NCBI RefSeq assembly: GCF_028290785.1
Contig: NZ_JAQGJD010000139.1
Location: 1 to 49,058 of the forward strand
Direction: 5' to 3'
DNA length: 49,058 bases
Source: Tardiphaga sp.
GTDB taxonomy: Bacteria > Pseudomonadota > Alphaproteobacteria > Rhizobiales > Xanthobacteraceae
In this document: piece by piece, positions 26,420 through 35,395 of the stretch
Layout of the letters: every line of letters starts with the position of its first letter
Position numbering within the stretch: position 1 is the first letter of the stretch
Translations under genes and position numbers: made by a program
Notes under the pieces: generated by a model
The model's input: the letters and a program-made list of their open reading frames with translations, nothing else
Told to the model about the DNA's origin: nothing
Databases searched by the model: none

Positions 26420-26884
26420 TCAATCATGATCCGGATGCTGATAGCTGAACACTTCCGCCAGTTTCTCTGGACCATAGTTCTGCATCGTGGTCTTGCTCGG
26501 CAAATTCGCCACGGTACACACCCAGCCGAGCCGGGACTCGGTGCCGAACTGCAGTGTCGGCACCATGCGGTCGGGCCGGTCGAAGGCGCCGGTCATGATC
26601 TCGATCTTGGAGCCGCCGATCTCGCGAAAGCTCAGCGGCGTGCCGCAAGCCGCGCAAAAATCGCGCTCCCCGATCGACGAGGACTTGAACGCCGAAGGCT
26701 GGCCGCGCGTCCAGGCAAAATGCTCGTTCGGGATATCGGCCAATGAGGCGAACGGTGCGCCGGAGGCTTTCTGGCACATCCTGCAATGGCAGATGCTGAC
26801 GCGGGTCGGCGCCGCGGTCAGCGCAAAGCGGATTGCGCCGCATTGGCAGCCGCCGGTCAAAACGGGTTTGCTCGCCGTTGCCAT
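26420..26884 (-). CDS. Gfa-like (GFA/CENP-V) zinc protein
   Basis: This 154-residue protein has the GFA domain. The zinc ligands are visible as GGCQCGAIRF, CHCRMCQKASG and CAACGTPLSFRE. The family includes the glutathione-dependent formaldehyde-activating enzyme and many members of unknown function; assignment to Gfa itself is not supported by sequence alone. It starts three bases after the stop of the mutase small subunit, so it is probably co-transcribed with it. Any link to methylmalonyl-CoA metabolism is inferred. Confidence 0.85.
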   Translation of the reverse strand: MATASKPVLTGGCQCGAIRFALTAAPTRVSICHCRMCQKASGAPFASLADIPNEHFAWTRGQPSAFKSSSIGERDFCAACGTPLSFREIGGSKIEIMTGAFDRPDRMVPTLQFGTESRLGWVCTVANLPSKTTMQNYGPEKLAEVFSYQHPDHD

Positions 26885-26887
26885 CCG

Positions 26888-28753
26888 TCACTCCATCAGG
26901 CCGTAGGCCGCCACCAGCATCGCCAGCGCATCGCCGCCGGCAAAGATGAAATCCTTCACGCCCGCCTGGCGCAAGGCCGTCTCTAGCTCGCCCGGCTTGC
27001 CTGCCAGGTAGATATGCTTCGCGCCGGCGGTCTGCAGCGCCTTGGCCGCTGCCGTGGCGTGGGCGGGGTAGAGCTTGTCCGACGAGCACAGGCACGCCAA
27101 CGCTGCGCCGGATGCCTTAAAGGCCTCGGCGAGAGCAGCGGGCTCAACGAAGCCCTCGGTATCGACGGCCTCGATGCCGCCGGTCTCGAAGAAGCTTTTG
27201 GCAAATGTCGCGCGCGCGGTGAAGTCGGCGGCGGTGCCGAGATTGGCCAGGAACACTTTGGGTCGCGCGCCCTGGCGGGCCAGGATGTGGTCCGACTTGT
27301 CGCGCAAGGCCTCGAACGGCGTCGCCAGCCGGATCGGCGCCAGCGCGTTGAACTTGATCTTGTCCTTGCCGTAGGGCTTGGCGGGGACCGCCTTGACTTT
27401 CAACACGGTGGCACGAGGCTCGTGCAGGTTGGGGAATTCGCTGGCGCCGGTCAGCACCTCGCGGCGCCGCGCGATGCTGGCCTGACGCGCCGCCCGGGTT
27501 GCCGACACCTTGGGCTGCAGCACGTTGTTGCCGAGCGCATAGAAGGCGCCGCCGGCCTTCTCGATGTCCTGGAACAGCGCCCAGGCGGCATTGCACAATT
27601 CCTGCGTCAGCGCCTCGATGCCCCCAGCGCCGGCGGCGGGATCGGAAACTTTGGCCAGACTGGATTCTTCCAGCAGCACCAGTTGGGTGTTGCGGGCGGC
27701 GCGGCGGGCAAACGCATCGGGCAGGCCGAGCGCCAGGGTGTGCGGCAGCACACAGATCGAATTGGCGCTGCCGAGTCCGGCGGAGAACGTTGCCACCGTG
27801 GCGCGCAGCAGGTTCACATAAGGATCGCGCTGGGTCAGCATCCGCCACGCGGTGTCGGCGGCGATGAACAATGGCTTGGGCGTCAGGCCGCAACTTTCCT
27901 CGATGCGCGCCCACAACAGCCGCAGCGCGCGAAACTTCGCCAGCGTCAGGAACTGGTCGGCGTCGGCGGAAAGCCGCGCATAGATCATGCCGCGCGCGAT
28001 CTCGACCGGCACGCTGGCGTCTTCCAGCGCGCGCAGATAAGACACCGCGACACCGAGCACCCAGGCCAGTTCCTGCACCTCGGAGCCGCCGGCATCGTGG
28101 ATGATGCGGCCATCGGCGACCGCGAACGGGCCCTTGAAGCCCTGCGACGCCAGTTTCTTGATGGCCTCGGTGACGGCGGGCGCCATTTCCCACCAGTTAT
28201 AGGCGCTCTGGCCCCACACCGCGGTAGCGCCGATCGGGTCATAGCCGAACCGGATCTCGCACTTGGCGGGATCGATCTCGCGGCGCTTGATGTACTCGGC
28301 GAGATGTGTCGCGGCCATCCGGGATTGCGGCCCGGCATGCAATTCCAGCGCGATGCCGGCGTCGATGAAGATGCCATCGAGCACCTTGTCGATGGTCTCG
28401 GCGGTGGCTTCCAGGCCGAAGCCGCGCGCGCCGTTGGCGCCGGCGAACACCAACGCCAGGCCGGTGGCGCCGTTTTCGAGATCGTGCAGCGCCTGCGCAT
28501 TGGCTTTCGCCGCGTCGGGATGGTCGATCCGCTGCATGATCTGCCACGGCGCCCCGGCCGCGCGGCCGGCGACCGGCGCGGCGTCGCGGGCGCGTTCGTA
28601 GATCGGCTGGATCTTGATGCCGTCATAGGTCTTGCTGACCAGCTTTTCGAATGGCGCGCCTTTCAGCACGCCATCGACCAGCTTGCGCCAGTCGTCTTGG
28701 CTCGCGGGCGCAAAATCGGCGGCCAGCCGCAGGTCGTCCATCGCAGTCGGCAT
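26888..28753 (-). CDS. Methylmalonyl-CoA mutase small (beta) subunit
   Basis: This 621-residue protein is homologous to the mutase barrel but is the non-catalytic partner. It shows WQIMQRIDHPD, RFGYDPIGATAVWGQSAYN and NSICVLPHTLALGLPDAFARR. The C-terminal domain has the cobalamin-like fold but no DxHxxG motif (ANLGTAADFTARATFAKSFF). Its length is typical (about 615-640). The ATG 28753 is used, with GGGAG about twelve bases upstream; Met5 is an alternative. It is the first gene of the mutase run and follows the folate genes after a repeat-filled gap. Confidence 0.92.
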   Translation of the reverse strand: MPTAMDDLRLAADFAPASQDDWRKLVDGVLKGAPFEKLVSKTYDGIKIQPIYERARDAAPVAGRAAGAPWQIMQRIDHPDAAKANAQALHDLENGATGLALVFAGANGARGFGLEATAETIDKVLDGIFIDAGIALELHAGPQSRMAATHLAEYIKRREIDPAKCEIRFGYDPIGATAVWGQSAYNWWEMAPAVTEAIKKLASQGFKGPFAVADGRIIHDAGGSEVQELAWVLGVAVSYLRALEDASVPVEIARGMIYARLSADADQFLTLAKFRALRLLWARIEESCGLTPKPLFIAADTAWRMLTQRDPYVNLLRATVATFSAGLGSANSICVLPHTLALGLPDAFARRAARNTQLVLLEESSLAKVSDPAAGAGGIEALTQELCNAAWALFQDIEKAGGAFYALGNNVLQPKVSATRAARQASIARRREVLTGASEFPNLHEPRATVLKVKAVPAKPYGKDKIKFNALAPIRLATPFEALRDKSDHILARQGARPKVFLANLGTAADFTARATFAKSFFETGGIEAVDTEGFVEPAALAEAFKASGAALACLCSSDKLYPAHATAAAKALQTAGAKHIYLAGKPGELETALRQAGVKDFIFAGGDALAMLVAAYGLME

Positions 28754-28876
28754 TGAAAAACGTCACTCCCGGGCATTGCTTCGTTGTTCCCCGGAAAATG
28801 CCACGTAGCGCCGGGGAAGCCAATGGGGGGTGGGACATGGCGGACGCGACAGCGCGGGTATGCCATGTGGCGTTTC

Positions 28877-29014
28877 GGCCTCTCCCCGTCGTCCCCGCGC
28901 AGGCGGGGACCCATACCCGCCGAAGTCTCGGCTGGCACTCGGCAGCCGCCGCGTTTCAATTTCGAGGACTGAGGTTATGGATCCCCGCCTGCGCGGGGAC
29001 GACGTGGAGAGGCC
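28877..29014. repeat. Long inverted repeat upstream of the mutase operon
   Basis: The left arm (28877-28915) and right arm (28976-29014) are about 39 bases each and nearly perfect inverse complements. Within each arm, CCCCGC and GCGGGG form a further hairpin. It lies between the folK stop and the mutase small-subunit start on the minus strand. It resembles the palindromic repeats of Bradyrhizobium genomes. Confidence 0.75.
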
Positions 29015-29019
29015 GGGAA

Positions 29020-29511
29020 TTAATCGAGATCCGGCAGCTTGCGAATTCCCTCGGTCGATAGCCCCTTCAACGCCTCACTTGCCGTCTTGCCGGCGATCAC
29101 CCGGTCCGGGGCGATCTCGGCCAGCGGCACCATCACGAAGGCGCGCTCGAAGGCGCGGGGGTGCGGCAGCATCAGTTCCGGCTTGGCGATTGTCACGTCG
29201 TCATAGGCGATGATGTCGAGGTCGAGCGAGCGCGGCCCCCACTGGATCTCGTTGGCACGGTTGCGGCCGAATTTCTGCTCGATCCGGTGCAGCGTGAACA
29301 GCAGCGCGTGCGGATCGAGGTCGGTGTCGATCTCGATCACGGCGTTGACGTAGTCGTGCTGCGGGACGCCGCCGACCGGCGGGGTGGCGTAATCCGACGA
29401 GCGCGCGATCAGGGCTGCCTGGGTCATGCCGCAGACGTTGGAGATTGCCTTGCGAAAGGTGTCGCGGACATCGCCGACATTGCCGCCGAGCGAGATGATG
29501 ACGCTGGCCAT
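29020..29511 (-). CDS. folK: 2-amino-4-hydroxy-6-hydroxymethyldihydropteridine pyrophosphokinase (HPPK)
   Basis: This 163-residue enzyme transfers pyrophosphate from ATP to the pterin in folate synthesis. SVIISLGGNVGDVRDTF at the start, RNRANEIQWGPRSLDLDI in the middle and LPHPRAFERAFVMVPLAEIA are all HPPK signatures, with the two metal-binding Asp in DLDI. It lies three bases after folB in the order folP-folB-folK. Confidence 0.96.
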   Translation of the reverse strand: MASVIISLGGNVGDVRDTFRKAISNVCGMTQAALIARSSDYATPPVGGVPQHDYVNAVIEIDTDLDPHALLFTLHRIEQKFGRNRANEIQWGPRSLDLDIIAYDDVTIAKPELMLPHPRAFERAFVMVPLAEIAPDRVIAGKTASEALKGLSTEGIRKLPDLD

Positions 29512-29514
29512 GGC

Positions 29515-29880
29515 CTACTTTCGCGAACGGACGAGGATCACGCCGACATCGTCGAAGATTGCGGCGATCGGCGCATGCGGCTTGTGCACGGTCACCTTGA
29601 TGGTGCTGATCTTCGGGAACGCCGTCAGCACGGCTTCGGCGACCGCGCCCGCAGCGCGTTCGACGAGCTTGTAGTTGGCGTCCTTGAAGGCGGCAATCGC
29701 GGTCGCCACCACATTGGCATAGGATACGGTGTCGGCGAGGCGATCGCTGCGGGATGCTTCCGAAATGTCCGCAGTGAGTTCGAGATCGATCACGAAACGC
29801 TGGCCGACGTGGCCCTCGTGATCGAGGGCGCCATGGTGGGCGTGGACCGAAACGCCCTTGATGAAGATCGTGTCGCTCAT
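29515..29880 (-). CDS. folB: Dihydroneopterin aldolase
   Basis: This 121-residue enzyme splits dihydroneopterin to give the hydroxymethyl pterin used by FolK. IFIKGVSVHAHHGALDHEG with the catalytic-site Gly/His region and ADTVSYANVVATAIAAF (Tyr) are typical, as is KLVERAAGAVAEAVL with its Glu. VTVHKPHAPIAAIFDDVGV holds the conserved Lys. The start overlaps the folP stop by 4 bases. Confidence 0.94.
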   Translation of the reverse strand: MSDTIFIKGVSVHAHHGALDHEGHVGQRFVIDLELTADISEASRSDRLADTVSYANVVATAIAAFKDANYKLVERAAGAVAEAVLTAFPKISTIKVTVHKPHAPIAAIFDDVGVILVRSRK

Positions 29881-30731
29881 TTTGTGTCCTCGATTGCCGC
29901 CATCACGCGCAGCGCCTGCACGGTTTCCGCCACGTCATGGGCGCGGATGATGGTCGCGCCGCGCTGCATAGCCAGCAGATGCGCGGCCAACGATCCGCCG
30001 AGCCGTTGCTGCGGCTCGGACGGCACGATGGTGCTGATGAATTTCTTGCGGGAGGCGCCGACCAGAATCGGCAGGCCGAAGCCGCGCAGCTCGTGCAAGC
30101 GCGCGAGCGCGATCATGCTCTGCTGCGGCGTCTTGCCGAAGCCGATGCCGGGATCGAGTACGAGGTGGCTGTCGGCAATGCCGGCTTTTGCGGCAATCGT
30201 CAGCGTGTGCGCGAAAAATGCCTTGATGTCCTCGACGATATCGATGGCTGGATCGACGTCGTCGCGGTTGTGCATGACGACGACCGGCACGTCGTGTTCC
30301 GCGATCACGCGCGCCATGTCGGGATCGCGCTGCAGGCCCCAGACGTCGTTGACGATGGTGACGCCGGCTTTCAACGCCCGGGCCACGACATCGGCCTTCA
30401 TGCTGTCGATAGAGACCGGCGTCCCCAATGCCACCAGGTTGGCTAGCACGGGTGCGAGGCGCTGCCATTCCTCGTCGGCGGTGATCGGCTTTGAGCCGTA
30501 GGGCCGGGTGGATTCCGCGCCGATGTCGATGATGTCGGCGCCGTCGGCGATCATCCGCCGGGCCTGCGCCAGCGCGCGTTCCGGCGCATCGAATTTCCCA
30601 CCGTCCGAGAACGAGTCCGGCGTGACGTTGAGAATGCCCATCACCGCGGGGTAGGGCCGCGCCAGCATCGCGGCCAGCACCGGATGGTGCGCCATCGTGG
30701 CCGCAGCGGGGGAGGAAGGGCTTGCGCTCAT
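29877..30731 (-). CDS. folP: Dihydropteroate synthase
   Basis: This 284-residue enzyme joins p-aminobenzoate to the pterin pyrophosphate and is the target of sulfonamides. GILNVTPDSFSDGGKFD, DIGAESTRPYGSKP and PILVGASRKKFI are the pterin- and pABA-binding motifs. The ATG 30731 gives the usual length; the frame stays open upstream through the repeat at 30779, which is not likely to be coding. It is the first gene of folP-folB-folK. Confidence 0.95.
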   Translation of the reverse strand: MSASPSSPAAATMAHHPVLAAMLARPYPAVMGILNVTPDSFSDGGKFDAPERALAQARRMIADGADIIDIGAESTRPYGSKPITADEEWQRLAPVLANLVALGTPVSIDSMKADVVARALKAGVTIVNDVWGLQRDPDMARVIAEHDVPVVVMHNRDDVDPAIDIVEDIKAFFAHTLTIAAKAGIADSHLVLDPGIGFGKTPQQSMIALARLHELRGFGLPILVGASRKKFISTIVPSEPQQRLGGSLAAHLLAMQRGATIIRAHDVAETVQALRVMAAIEDTK

Positions 30732-30778
30732 GGCGTCGCTTTGCGCGACGGGGGGAGGGGAGTCAAGACGCTCCATCT

Positions 30779-30845
30779 TGCCCCGGACGCGACGCAATAC
30801 GAAGTATTGCTGCGCAGAGCCTGGGCTGCGCCGCGTCCGGGACAA
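30779..30845. repeat. Palindromic repeat, CCCGGACGCG family
   Basis: The left arm CCCCGGACGCGACGC and the right arm GCCGCGTCCGGGG, ending in GGGACAA, are near inverse complements, with an inner ATACGAAGTAT palindrome. It sits between folP and the DUF4332 gene, both on the minus strand. Other copies are at 6929 and 33621. Confidence 0.7.
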
Positions 30846-30852
30846 ATGTCCC

Positions 30853-31260
30853 TCAATACGTGATTTTCAGCGGCAGTTTTCGCGCCTGTTCGATCAACTG
30901 CCCGACGGATTTTTCCGAGGGCAACACCTGCACCAGCTTGCGCTTGTCGTTGGCGTCCTTCATCGCTTGCGCCAGGCGGGCCGGGTTGCGGTGGGTGAGT
31001 TCGCGGACGGTGTTGACGCCGGAGGCGCGCAGCAGTTCGGCCTTGGCCTTGCCCATGCCGGGGATGCGGAGGTAATCGGCGAGGTTGGCCCATTCCAGCA
31101 GTTGCTGCTCGCTGAAGCCGGTCTTGGCGGCGAGTTCCTTGCGGCCCTTGGCGGTCTGCGCGGCCTCGAGCAGGCTCTCCATGGTGCGGATGCCCGATTT
31201 TTTCAGTTTGGTCGCGGCGAAGGCCGTGAGGCCGTCAATCTTGGAAATGGGATATGTCAT
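30853..31260 (-). CDS. DUF4332 (helix-hairpin-helix-like) protein
   Basis: This 135-residue protein fits DUF4332, a family with repeated helix-hairpin-helix-like units. The pattern is seen in SKIDGLTAFAATKLKKSGIR and again in LADYLRIPGMGKAKAELLRA, where LRIPGMGKAKA is the hairpin. Such motifs often bind nucleic acid without sequence preference, but no activity is known for this family. It has no signal peptide. It is upstream of folP on the same strand, separated by a repeat. Confidence 0.75.
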   Translation of the reverse strand: MTYPISKIDGLTAFAATKLKKSGIRTMESLLEAAQTAKGRKELAAKTGFSEQQLLEWANLADYLRIPGMGKAKAELLRASGVNTVRELTHRNPARLAQAMKDANDKRKLVQVLPSEKSVGQLIEQARKLPLKITY

Positions 31261-31330
31261 GATACTCGAACGTATGAAGGTGCTTGACGCGTAAGCGAAC
31301 AGGCTTTCGTGGTGCTGACGTAACAGACGG

Positions 31331-31696
31331 TCAGGCGAACTGGCTCAGGCCGGGAGTGCCGGCGATGATCTTGTCCATATCATCGGAGCCGATCTTCGTG
31401 CGGCCAAACTTGAACAGTTCGCGCGCCACGCTCTGGATTTCGCCCATGCCGAGGCCGAGCCCCATCAGCTTGGAGCCCAGCGCCATCAAACCGCCGCCCA
31501 TGAAGCTGGCAAGCCCACCGCCGGTGTTGGAAGATGCGATAGCCGCCTCGGCGCCCGGGATGTTTTCGATCAGTGCGCTGACCGGCTCGGCCGGTCCTTC
31601 ATTGCGCAAAAATCCCAGTATGATGCCGATGGTCTTTTCAGCCACGGCCTTGTCAATGCCGACCTTGGAGGTCAGCAGTTCAACCAATTCGTCCAT
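31331..31696 (-). CDS. Small DUF2267/DUF2780-like hypothetical protein
   Basis: This 121-residue protein begins MDELVELLTSKVGIDKAVAE and then has a Gly/Met/Leu-rich middle (GGGLMALGSKLMGLGLGMGE) and a C-terminal SDDMDKIIAGTPGLSQFA. Helix-bundle proteins of similar shape carry DUF2267 or DUF2780 labels; the exact family is uncertain. GAGG lies upstream of the ATG, with a TAACCGGTTA palindrome a few bases further out (31710-31719). The function is unknown. Confidence 0.65.
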   Translation of the reverse strand: MDELVELLTSKVGIDKAVAEKTIGIILGFLRNEGPAEPVSALIENIPGAEAAIASSNTGGGLASFMGGGLMALGSKLMGLGLGMGEIQSVARELFKFGRTKIGSDDMDKIIAGTPGLSQFA

Positions 31697-32033
31697 AACG
31701 CCCCGCCTCTAACCGGTTAAACGCCGGCGCCCTTGTTGAAAAATTATCTTGAGCCGCCGCGATTCGAATTACAAGCACGGCCGACCATCGACCGCACGAT
31801 TCAGCCTCGATCGCGCGATGAGTGTTGCATCAATGCAATCGCAAACATGAAGTTTTGGTCAATTCTTCGCGGACGCGAGAACAGTTCAATGTTCGAGGTC
31901 GACGAAAGTTGCGCGCCGGTTGGCAGCGGTTTCACCGGCCCGGTTTCGAGCGCTTGGCATTTCAATCGCATTGCAAGATGCGCTAAGGTCAATCAACGAC
32001 GATCAATTTCTGATGGCGCGAAGAGGCGATCCG
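31697..32033. other. Gap between divergent genes
   Basis: The 337 bases separate the minus-strand small protein gene (start 31696) and the plus-strand HerA-like gene. They contain two palindromes, TAACCGGTTA at 31710-31719 and TTGCAT/ATGCAA at 31825-31838. These could be operators of the divergent promoters. No other gene is supported. Confidence 0.45.
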
Positions 32034-33602
32034 ATGCCGACCACCGAGATCAAGAGCGGAGATACCGACGACAGGATCTTCATCGGCAAGGGCGAACAGC
32101 CGGCCTGGCTGACGCTTCCGCTCGCCAATCGCCACGGCCTCGTCACCGGCGCAACGGGGACGGGCAAGACGGTTTCGCTGCAGGTGATGGCGGAAGGCTT
32201 TGCGCGCGCCGGCGTTCCGGTGTTCGCTGCCGATATCAAGGGCGATCTGTCGGGCATCGCGGAGCTGGGCGAAGCCAAGGACTTTATCCTGAAGCGCGCC
32301 CAGGACATGAACCTGACGTTCCAGCCCGACCAGTTTTCGACGATCTTCTGGGATGTGTTCGGCGAGCAGGGCCATCCGGTGCGCGCCACGGTCTCGGAAA
32401 TGGGCCCGCTGCTGCTGAGCCGGATGATGGACCTCAACGACGTCCAGGAAGGCGTGCTGAACATCGCATTCCGCGTCGCCGACGAGCAGGGCCTGCTGCT
32501 GATGGACATGAAGGACCTGCGCGCGATCCTGTCCCATGTGGCTGAACACGCATCCGAACTGACCACGCAATACGGCAACGTCTCCAAGCAGACCATCGGC
32601 ACCATCCAGCGCCAACTGCTGGTGCTGGAAAATCAGGGCGCCGACAAGTTCTTCGGCGAGCCGGCGCTGCAGCTGAAGGATTTCATGCGCACCGACCGCG
32701 ACGGCCGCGGCCTGATCAACATTCTGGTCGCCGACAGACTGATGCAGAGCCCGCAGCTGTACGCCACCTTCCTGTTGTGGATGCTGTCGGAACTGTTCGA
32801 GGAACTCCCCGAGGCCGGCGATCCGCCGAAGCCGAAGCTGGTGTTCTTCTTCGACGAGGCGCATCTGCTGTTCAACGACGCGCCAAAGGCGCTGATGGAC
32901 AAGATCGAACAGGTGGTGCGGCTGATCCGTTCCAAGGGCGTCGGCGTCTACTTCGTCACGCAAAATCCGATCGACGTGCCCGACAAGGTGCTGGCGCAGC
33001 TCGGCAACCGCGTGCAGCACGCACTGCGCGCCTTCACGCCGCGCGACCAGAAGGCGGTCGCCGCCGCGGCGCAGACCTTCCGCGCCAATCCGAAGCTGGA
33101 CACCGCCGAGGTCATCACCCAGCTCGGCAAGGGCGAGGCGCTGGTCTCGTTCCTCGAAGGCAACGGCACCCCGGCGATGGTGGAGCGCGTGATGGTGCGC
33201 CCGCCGACGGCGCGGATCGGGCCGGTGACGCCGGAAGAGCGCAAGGCGATCATGGCCGCGAGCCCCGTGAAGGGCAAATACGACGCCACCGTCGATTCCG
33301 AATCCGCCTATGAAATGCTGCAGAAGCGCGTCGCCGGCACCGCGGCCACGGCGGATGCGCCCGGCGGTGGCGGATGGCTGGGACAGCTCGGCGGGATCGT
33401 CGGCAGCATCTTCGGCAGCGGCGTTTCACGTGGAAAATTATCGACCGGGCAGGTGATCGCCCGCAACGTCGCGCGCTCGGTCAGCAACAAGGTCGTCGGC
33501 GGCATCGTTGCCAGCGTCGGCAAGTCGGTGGGCGGCCAACTCGGCAGCTCGATCGGCCGCGAGATCGTCCGCGGCGCGCTGGGCGGGATATTGAAGCGAT
33601 AG
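32034..33602 (+). CDS. HerA-like (DUF853) ATPase
   Basis: This 522-residue ATPase of the HerA/FtsK group has Walker [11 protein letters not shown] at about 39-48, [14 protein letters not shown], Walker [13 protein letters not shown], and the arginine/sensor region [20 protein letters not shown]. It ends in a Gly/Ser/Val-rich tail ([19 protein letters not shown]) typical of the DUF853 proteins. ATG 32034 is chosen because GAGG lies upstream; ATG 32013 is also possible. No NurA nuclease gene is near, so the DNA-end-resection partner of archaeal HerA is not implied. The role is unknown, perhaps DNA translocation. Confidence 0.88.
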   Translation: MPTTEIKSGDTDDRIFIGKGEQPAWLTLPLANRHGLVTGATGTGKTVSLQVMAEGFARAGVPVFAADIKGDLSGIAELGEAKDFILKRAQDMNLTFQPDQFSTIFWDVFGEQGHPVRATVSEMGPLLLSRMMDLNDVQEGVLNIAFRVADEQGLLLMDMKDLRAILSHVAEHASELTTQYGNVSKQTIGTIQRQLLVLENQGADKFFGEPALQLKDFMRTDRDGRGLINILVADRLMQSPQLYATFLLWMLSELFEELPEAGDPPKPKLVFFFDEAHLLFNDAPKALMDKIEQVVRLIRSKGVGVYFVTQNPIDVPDKVLAQLGNRVQHALRAFTPRDQKAVAAAAQTFRANPKLDTAEVITQLGKGEALVSFLEGNGTPAMVERVMVRPPTARIGPVTPEERKAIMAASPVKGKYDATVDSESAYEMLQKRVAGTAATADAPGGGGWLGQLGGIVGSIFGSGVSRGKLSTGQVIARNVARSVSNKVVGGIVASVGKSVGGQLGSSIGREIVRGALGGILKR

Positions 33603-33620
33603 GATAGCCATCTGCGCACG

Positions 33621-33678
33621 CTTGTCCCGGACGCGATGCAGCGTGGAACACTGCGTATTGCATCGCGTCCGCGGCAAG
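33621..33678. repeat. Palindromic repeat, CCCGGACGCG family
   Basis: CTTGTCCCGGACGCGATGCA and TGCATCGCGTCCGCGGCAAG are inverse complements except for about two bases. The repeat lies between the convergent HerA-like gene and the membrane-protein gene that ends at 33752. Confidence 0.75.
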
Positions 33679-33751
33679 ATGCTGCGCGTCATGCCCGTGA
33701 CGCTTTCGCCCGCTCCGGTATCTCGCAAGCGCTCCTCTCGGCGCGCGCTAG

Positions 33752-35137
33752 CTAGAAGGTCGCCGATGACCTCATCGCCCACTTCAACGAGGTATTCCAG
33801 CTATCCCTGGTTCGCGGGCCGCTGTCGAACACGGTGATGCCGCGGCTTTTGATCGACGCCGAGACGTCCTTTTCGGTTGCCCTTCCCGTTGCCACGAGCT
33901 CCTCCATCTTGAATTCGTCGACGACGAACGGTTTGCCGGCAGCGCGGCAGATGACTTTGTTCGAGCAGGCGACGTCTCCGATCATCGCGGCGACGACCGC
34001 AATCTCTTGCAGAGAGGCACGCTCCGCGTCTTGGACCGTCGATCTGAAATGCGGGCTCAGGATCAGCAGCGCGGTCTCCTGACGGTCTGCCATCAGCAGC
34101 CGAAGCGCCAGGGCTGCCGTCATCAGATGGCGTGTCTTGGCCGCGCCGATGCGTTGGCCGAGCCATGACTTCTCAATCCTGGCGAATGTCACGCCGATAC
34201 CAATACCCAAGGCGAGTATCAGATCGAATTCCGCGTTTCCGCTCACGCCGTGGCCGAACCACTGCATGATACAGGCGAAAAGGCCAAACCCGATGTGTAG
34301 AGTGGTGAAGCGGGCTGCGCGTGAGGCGGGATTGTAAAGCGCCCATCCGGCCCAGATGACCAGCGCGAGCGCCGACCATTGAAGGTGGCCGACGTTGGTC
34401 AGCAGATTTGCCCAGGCGTAGTGGCGGTTCGCAAGCATATTCCAGATAAAATCGCTGCCGAAAGATGCGACGCAGATCCCGAGGCCAGTCAGGCAGGCCA
34501 GGCCGCTGAACAAGATCGGGAAGACAGCCTGGCGGCCGGTATTGATCGCGAGCCAAGTGACCGCGGTCATGGGGATGGCCAACAGGTTGTGTTTCCAGAA
34601 TCCGCCGACGACCATCAACAGCAGCGGCAGGTAACTCGACTTGCCGGCCCGGTCTCGCGCCAGAAACCAGACCAGGGCGGCTCCCATGATCGCTTCGCCG
34701 GCGAGCTGAGGATCGTTGACTCCGATGTAGGCGGTGGAGTTGCGGGCCATGATGGCGACGTACCACGTTGCGCCGACGAGGCCGCCGACAGGGCTACCGA
34801 CCAATATTCTGACCGCATAGAAGATTTCGACGGCGACGCAGAGCAGGGCCACGATCGACACGGCACGGCCGACGAACAGATTGTCGCCGAATACCTTGCC
34901 CAGTGCCCCCACGACGTAGAAGGAAAGCGGCGGATAGTTATTCGCCGTCAGCGCATCGATGGTCGGATACAGCGGACGGCCTTGGGCTGCCGCGTCCTGA
35001 AGATAGGCATTCCAGCCTTCCGTGGGCCAGATTTCCAGCAGGAGTTGCGCGCGCCAGATAGGCCACGCCAAAAAGTACAGCGCGAGGACGGCCAACATGA
35101 TCCATGGCCAGTGACGGCGTAGCAAGTCGCTGGACAT
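33752..35137 (-). CDS. Membrane glycosyltransferase-like protein (GT39 style)
   Basis: This protein of about 461 residues has roughly nine to ten hydrophobic spans. The region LLEIWPTEGWNAYLQDAAAQ, then TANNYPPLSFYVVGALGK, resembles polyprenyl-phosphate sugar transferases in which an acidic loop follows helix 1, and GVNDPQLAGEAIM is a second family-like loop. The soluble C-terminal part (HLMTAALALRLLMADRQETA onward) ends abruptly with WNTSLKWAMRSSATF. A start at 35137 is used although no ribosome site is visible, and an in-frame frame extends to 35191. The donor and acceptor are unknown. It is divergent from another such gene at 35396. Confidence 0.7.
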   Translation of the reverse strand: MSSDLLRRHWPWIMLAVLALYFLAWPIWRAQLLLEIWPTEGWNAYLQDAAAQGRPLYPTIDALTANNYPPLSFYVVGALGKVFGDNLFVGRAVSIVALLCVAVEIFYAVRILVGSPVGGLVGATWYVAIMARNSTAYIGVNDPQLAGEAIMGAALVWFLARDRAGKSSYLPLLLMVVGGFWKHNLLAIPMTAVTWLAINTGRQAVFPILFSGLACLTGLGICVASFGSDFIWNMLANRHYAWANLLTNVGHLQWSALALVIWAGWALYNPASRAARFTTLHIGFGLFACIMQWFGHGVSGNAEFDLILALGIGIGVTFARIEKSWLGQRIGAAKTRHLMTAALALRLLMADRQETALLILSPHFRSTVQDAERASLQEIAVVAAMIGDVACSNKVICRAAGKPFVVDEFKMEELVATGRATEKDVSASIKSRGITVFDSGPRTRDSWNTSLKWAMRSSATF

Positions 35138-35395
35138 GGGGGAGGGGCCGATCGGTGGCTGTGGGTGCTCACACCGTAGGGGGCGCAGCACGGAACTACA
35201 AGTTGCTGAACGTTTCTGCGGCTGCTTTCGTAGCCCCGGGAGAAGTCAGCCTGCCGCGTCGCAACGTGGCGACGCATTCGCGTGGCCGTTGGCTTCATCC
35301 GGCTACCGGTCTGCGGGTTTGCAGGGCGGGCTTTGTCTGCTACCCACCCGAACCGGCGGCGCATGGGCTGCTGCCGCCATCTGCAGGACTGCGAA

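Noticed and set aside
27014-28756. A second long plus-strand frame opposite the mutase small-subunit gene
   Set aside because: Same reason: composition of a shadow frame and no recognisable domain.
33752-33850. A frameshift in the last codons of the membrane glycosyltransferase-like gene, suggested by its odd tail
   Set aside because: The alternative frame (GDEVIGDLLASARREERL) looks protein-like but stays open through the repeat and far into the antisense of the HerA-like gene, so it is not a natural end.
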